Positions 25,749 to 29,928 of a DNA stretch of 29,928 nt are shown here, piece after piece. Positions within the stretch are counted from its first letter, which is position 1; each line of letters starts with the position of its first letter. The notes under the pieces were generated by a model. It was given only the letters and a program-made list of their open reading frames with translations, was not told the DNA's origin and made no database searches. The DNA lies in NCBI GenBank assembly GCA_035513345.1, contig DATKCF010000019.1, positions 1-29,928 of the forward strand, written 5' to 3'. Made by a program: the position numbers and the translations under genes. Source of the stretch: DATKCF01 sp035513345. Its GTDB lineage: Bacteria > Gemmatimonadota > Gemmatimonadetes > Longimicrobiales > RSA9.

Positions 25749-25790
25749 ACTCGTTTCTGGGGCGCGTTTCTGGGGCTCGTTTCTCGGAAC
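25749..25790 (+). repeat. GTTTCTGG-family repeat, left inverted arm inside the atp operon
   Basis: 42-nt arm, ACTCG then three TTTCTGGGG-type units at 13-nt period, separated by GCG or TCG. It is complementary to 25906-25948 with one mismatch near GCG/TCG and a one-base length difference near the end, enclosing 115 nt. It begins about 50 nt upstream of the atpD ATG. Confidence 0.85.
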
Positions 25791-25884
25791 TCACGTCCTC
25801 CGGCTGCGTTCGCGGCGCCCATGACTGCGGGGGCCGCTGTTCTTCTCCGCCCTCGCCCGGCGCACCACTCCGTTGGTCGAATCC

Positions 25885-25948
25885 GTTTCTGGTTTCTGGT
25901 TTCTGGTTCCCCAGAAACGAGCCCCAGAAACGAGCCCCAGAAACGAGT
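25885..25948 (-). repeat. GTTTCTGG-family repeat, right inverted arm with heptamer array
   Basis: 25885-25906 is three tandem GTTTCTG heptamers in plus orientation. 25911-25944 holds three CCAGAAAC octamers at 13-nt spacing in the other orientation. The junction GTTTCTGG-TTCC-CCAGAAAC (25899-25918) is a perfect local hairpin with a 4-nt loop. The right arm proper is 25906-25948, ending 8 nt before the atpG stop codon. Confidence 0.85.
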
Positions 25949-25956
25949 TCTCTGCG

Positions 25957-26841
25957 CTACTCCAGTGCGGCCGCCCCTCCCACAATTTCAGCGATCTCCT
26001 GCGTAATCTGCGCCTGCCTGGCTCGATTATACGTCCGATTCAGGTTGTCCAGCATGTCGCCGGCGTTGTCGGTGGCGTTCTTCATGGCGGTCCTGCGCGC
26101 GCCGTGTTCGGCGGCTGCGGTCTCGACGAGCGCGCGATACATGCTGTTGCGCACGTAGAGGGGGAGCAGCCGGTGGAGGATGGCGTCGGCGGACGGCGAC
26201 ATCTCGAAATTGCTGTGCCACTCAGTGGCGCCGTCGCGGCCTTCGTCATCGTCCTGCGGTGGCTGCACCGGCAGGACGCGCACGACGCCGGGCGGCGTGC
26301 TCAGGGCAGAGCGAAACTGTGCGTGAACGATGTAGACTTCGTCGAGGTCGCCGGACTCGAACTTCTCGCGCAGCGGTTCGATCACGCTGGCGGCGTCTTC
26401 CATGGTCGGCTTGTCCGTGATGTCGCTGCGGGAAGTCGCCATCGGCTGGCCGCGAAACCTGAAGAACGCAACGCCCTTCTTGCCGACCGCGTGCAACTCG
26501 ACATCGACGCCCTGGCCCTGGAGGCGCTCGATCAGCAGTCGGCCCTCGCGGATCAGGTTCGCGTTGAACGCACCGGCAAGGCCGCGGTTCGACGTGGTGA
26601 CGACGACCGCGGCGCGGCGGATGGTGTCCGGCTGACGCAGCAGCGGAAACCGCTCGAGCAGTTCGGGGTCGATCAGGCGACCCAGGACTTCGGCCAGGTT
26701 GGCCGCATACGGCCTCGCCGCGTGCACACGATCGGTGGCACGCTTGAGCTTGGACGTGGACACCATTTCCATCGTCCGGGTGATCTGGCGCGTCTTCCCG
26801 ACGGACCGGATCCGGCGCTTGAGTTCGAGGGCCCTGGCCAT
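25957..26841 (-). CDS. atpG: ATP synthase F1 gamma subunit
   Basis: Rotor shaft subunit, 294 residues. The N-terminal helix ELKRRIRSVGKTRQITRTMEMVSTSKL and C-terminal helix NRTYNRARQAQITQEIAEIVGGA are the two conserved coiled-coil strands that enter the alpha/beta ring. The central Rossmann-like part (VVVTTSNRGLAGAFNANLI) is present. ATG 26841 lies 13 nt after atpA. Residues around 200-220 (PPQDDDEGRDGATEW) look like a small acidic insertion. Confidence 0.95.
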   Translation of the reverse strand: MARALELKRRIRSVGKTRQITRTMEMVSTSKLKRATDRVHAARPYAANLAEVLGRLIDPELLERFPLLRQPDTIRRAAVVVTTSNRGLAGAFNANLIREGRLLIERLQGQGVDVELHAVGKKGVAFFRFRGQPMATSRSDITDKPTMEDAASVIEPLREKFESGDLDEVYIVHAQFRSALSTPPGVVRVLPVQPPQDDDEGRDGATEWHSNFEMSPSADAILHRLLPLYVRNSMYRALVETAAAEHGARRTAMKNATDNAGDMLDNLNRTYNRARQAQITQEIAEIVGGAAALE

Positions 26842-26854
26842 TGTGCTCCCGTCC

Positions 26855-28402
<1,548 letters not shown>

Positions 28403-28410
28403 TGTTTCGT

Positions 28411-28986
28411 TCAACCTTGAAGGGTGCCTGGATTACGGACCGCGATGTTCGCCTCCATGAGGCGGCCTCGCAGGGACACGAGCTGACGCCGAAGCGAACC
28501 GTCCAGCAGACGGTCGCCGTACCGGACAATGATGCCGCCGAGGATCGCGGGCTCGACGTGCACGTGCGCAACGACCGCCCTGCCCGTGAGTGCCGATAAC
28601 CGCGCAGTGATCGCCTCCATGTCACGCGGCCCCGGCTCACGCGCCAGGGTGACATTCACATTGACACGGCCGAGCTTCTGGTCGACCAGCAGATCGTATT
28701 CGCGGGCAATGTCGTGCAGCAGACGCTGCCGCCGCTGGTCGAGCACGACGAGCAGGAAGTTCAGGAATATGATTGGTACACGGCTTTCGAAGGTCGTGCG
28801 CAGTACCCGCTTCTTGGCCGCCAGCTCGATCTTCGGGCTGCCGAGGAACTCGCCGATACGGCGATTCGATGCGAGCAGAGCGTTGACGCTCGCGAACGCA
28901 CGCGAAACCGCCTCGACCTCACCCCTTCGGCCGGCAAGCTCGAACAGCGCCGTCGCGTAACTGCGTGCGATCGTCGTTTTCTCCAC
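28411..28986 (-). CDS. atpH: ATP synthase delta subunit
   Basis: Peripheral-stalk subunit (OSCP homologue), 191 residues. IARSYATALFELAGRRGE is the delta N-terminal signature, and LNFLLVVLDQRRQRLLHDIAREY and the C-terminal GGIIVRYGDRLLDGSLRRQL are the family marks. The GTG start at 28986 follows the atpF stop by one base. Its stop lies 8 nt before the atpA ATG. Confidence 0.95.
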   Translation of the reverse strand: MEKTTIARSYATALFELAGRRGEVEAVSRAFASVNALLASNRRIGEFLGSPKIELAAKKRVLRTTFESRVPIIFLNFLLVVLDQRRQRLLHDIAREYDLLVDQKLGRVNVNVTLAREPGPRDMEAITARLSALTGRAVVAHVHVEPAILGGIIVRYGDRLLDGSLRRQLVSLRGRLMEANIAVRNPGTLQG

Positions 28987-28987
28987 G

Positions 28988-29548
28988 TCAATTCGCTCCC
29001 GCGGTCGACGCGCCGGCCTGCGCCCGGCTCAGGAACTCGACCACAAGCTTGCGATCCTCCTCGGCACCGAGCTTCTTCTCGATCAACCGGCCGGCTGCGG
29101 CAAGCGCGATGTCGACCGCCTCGCGGCGGACCGACTCGACAGCAAGATCGCGCTCGCGCTCGATCTCCTGCCTCGCGCGTGTCAGCATCGCCGCCTGCTC
29201 GGTGCGCGTCCCCTCGATCAGCTCGGCCCGGACTCGCTCCGACGCCTGCTTCGCATCCGCGATCAACTGCTGCGCTTCCTGTCTGGCCGTGGTCAGCTCC
29301 TGACGCTGCTGGGCAAGCAGTGATTCCGCCTCCGCACGCGTCCGCTTCGCCTCGTCCAGGCTGTTCTGGATCCGCTGCTCGCGCGCTGCCGCGTAGCCCA
29401 GAATCGGCGGGAACGCCCACTTCGTCAGAACGCCCAGCAGCAACAGGAAGATCACGAGCGTCCAGAACGATACGTTCTGGCTCAGCGCGAACACGTTCGG
29501 CGTTTCAGTGTGGTCCTGAAGCACCAGCAGTACCGGTAGCACGTTCAT
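28988..29548 (-). CDS. atpF: ATP synthase F0 b subunit
   Basis: Peripheral stalk. 186 residues: a short periplasmic N-terminus, one membrane helix (about 27-45, FWTLVIFLLLLGVLTKWAF) with PPIL after it, then a long charged coiled coil (about 55-165, EQRIQNSLDEAKRTRAEAES...) and a conserved VDIALAAAGRLIEKKL C-terminal region that docks delta. It starts at ATG 29548, 66 nt downstream of atpE. Confidence 0.94.
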   Translation of the reverse strand: MNVLPVLLVLQDHTETPNVFALSQNVSFWTLVIFLLLLGVLTKWAFPPILGYAAAREQRIQNSLDEAKRTRAEAESLLAQQRQELTTARQEAQQLIADAKQASERVRAELIEGTRTEQAAMLTRARQEIERERDLAVESVRREAVDIALAAAGRLIEKKLGAEEDRKLVVEFLSRAQAGASTAGAN

Positions 29549-29614
29549 GCCAGTCCTCTGTCGGCTGGAGCGAACGGAGCATGGCTCCGTCCGCCCCCGC
29601 CGTCGTGTTTCGGA

Positions 29615-29881
29615 TCAGGTGTTGGGAATCATAAACGCGATGACCAGCGCGAAAAGCGCCGCGCCCTCGATCAGAGCCGCAAAAATGATCGCGGCATTCT
29701 GAATGTTGCCCGCGATCTCCGGCTGCCTGGCCATGCTCTCCGTCATGTTGCCGCCGATGCGGCCGATGCCGATACCGGCACCTACCACCGTGATGCCCGC
29801 GCCGACCGCCTTGCCCAACATCGCCAGGCCCCAGCCGCTTTCGGCCGCGCCCTGCAGCATCCCGAGAATCGGAAAGCTCAT
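29615..29881 (-). CDS. atpE: ATP synthase F0 c subunit
   Basis: Proteolipid of the rotor ring, 88 residues, two helices. Helix 1 carries GAGITVVGAGIGIGRIGG; the loop is ARQPE, and helix 2 carries the ion-binding Glu72 in FAALIEGAALFALV. Gly and Ala follow the Glu, without the Ser-Thr seen in sodium-binding rings, so a proton ring is likely. GAGGTG lies 5 nt before the ATG at 29881. It is the first complete gene of the operon in the window. Confidence 0.96.
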   Translation of the reverse strand: MSFPILGMLQGAAESGWGLAMLGKAVGAGITVVGAGIGIGRIGGNMTESMARQPEIAGNIQNAAIIFAALIEGAALFALVIAFMIPNT

Positions 29882-29885
29882 CGTA

Positions 29886-29928
29886 TCACCTCGTCGTTTC
29901 GGGGTCCGCCTGCCAGTTGTCGCTCCAT
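29886..29928 (-). CDS. Possible 3' end of atpB (window edge)
   Basis: In the usual order atpB precedes atpE, so its last codons should be here. One minus frame reads WSDNWQADPETTR and stops at 29886; another stops at 29878 overlapping the atpE ATG as ATGA. Neither tail is diagnostic, so the frame is not settled. Confidence 0.25.
   Translation of the reverse strand, partial: WSDNWQADPETTR

Overview
This is a GC-rich chromosomal window of core bacterial housekeeping genes. Coding density is high, with many 4-nt start/stop overlaps and frequent GTG or TTG starts. Gene content points to a Gram-negative-type, free-living bacterium: F-type ATP synthase operon, SRP, peptidoglycan synthesis, c-di-GMP signalling, a type IV pilus retraction ATPase, NAD-dependent ligase and secreted or lipidated enzymes ending in signal peptides. 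A short AtpC, together with HAAS/PadR, YtxH, V4R and DUF3343 proteins, would suit Gemmatimonadota or a neighbouring phylum. That placement is inference; I cannot run a phylogeny.

Layout. 1-5159 (minus strand): the start of rpsP (cut by the window edge), ffh, purA, a membrane M28-type peptidase and a DapA-family aldolase. 5160-5556: a 397-bp spacer full of repeats, with a strong hairpin at the pilT end. 5557-6624 (minus): pilT. 6948-10105 (plus): an inositol-monophosphatase-family gene coupled to a class A penicillin-binding protein. 10074-13365 (minus): an operon of secreted aminopeptidase P, a YtxH-like protein, pyrimidine-nucleoside phosphorylase and a DUF3343-like protein. 13567-20428 (plus): a seven-gene tightly packed operon of REC-GGDEF diguanylate cyclase, ligA, a V4R protein, ruvX, mltG, thiE and an rlmI-like methyltransferase. 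20429-21156: about 730 bp with no convincing gene. 21157-22822 (minus): padR, a HAAS-type membrane protein and a MotA/TolQ/ExbB-like protein, with a visible promoter and operator. 23161-29928 (minus): the ATP synthase operon atpE-F-H-A-G-D-C followed by a PHP-domain phosphoesterase; atpB lies past the right edge.

The most unusual signal is not a gene. Four intergenic gaps carry one repeat family built from the octamer GTTTCTGG and its complement CCAGAAAC, arranged as 7-nt or 13-nt period arrays. In three gaps the arrays form long inverted repeats with arms of about 40-43 nt around a 91-191 nt centre. I count about 32 exact octamers in these gaps, whereas chance predicts about one in the whole window on both strands. 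All four gaps separate two genes on the same strand, and one lies inside the ATP synthase operon between atpG and atpD. It resembles in style the heptameric short tandem repeats of cyanobacteria and REP/BIME palindromes, but I do not recognise this sequence family.
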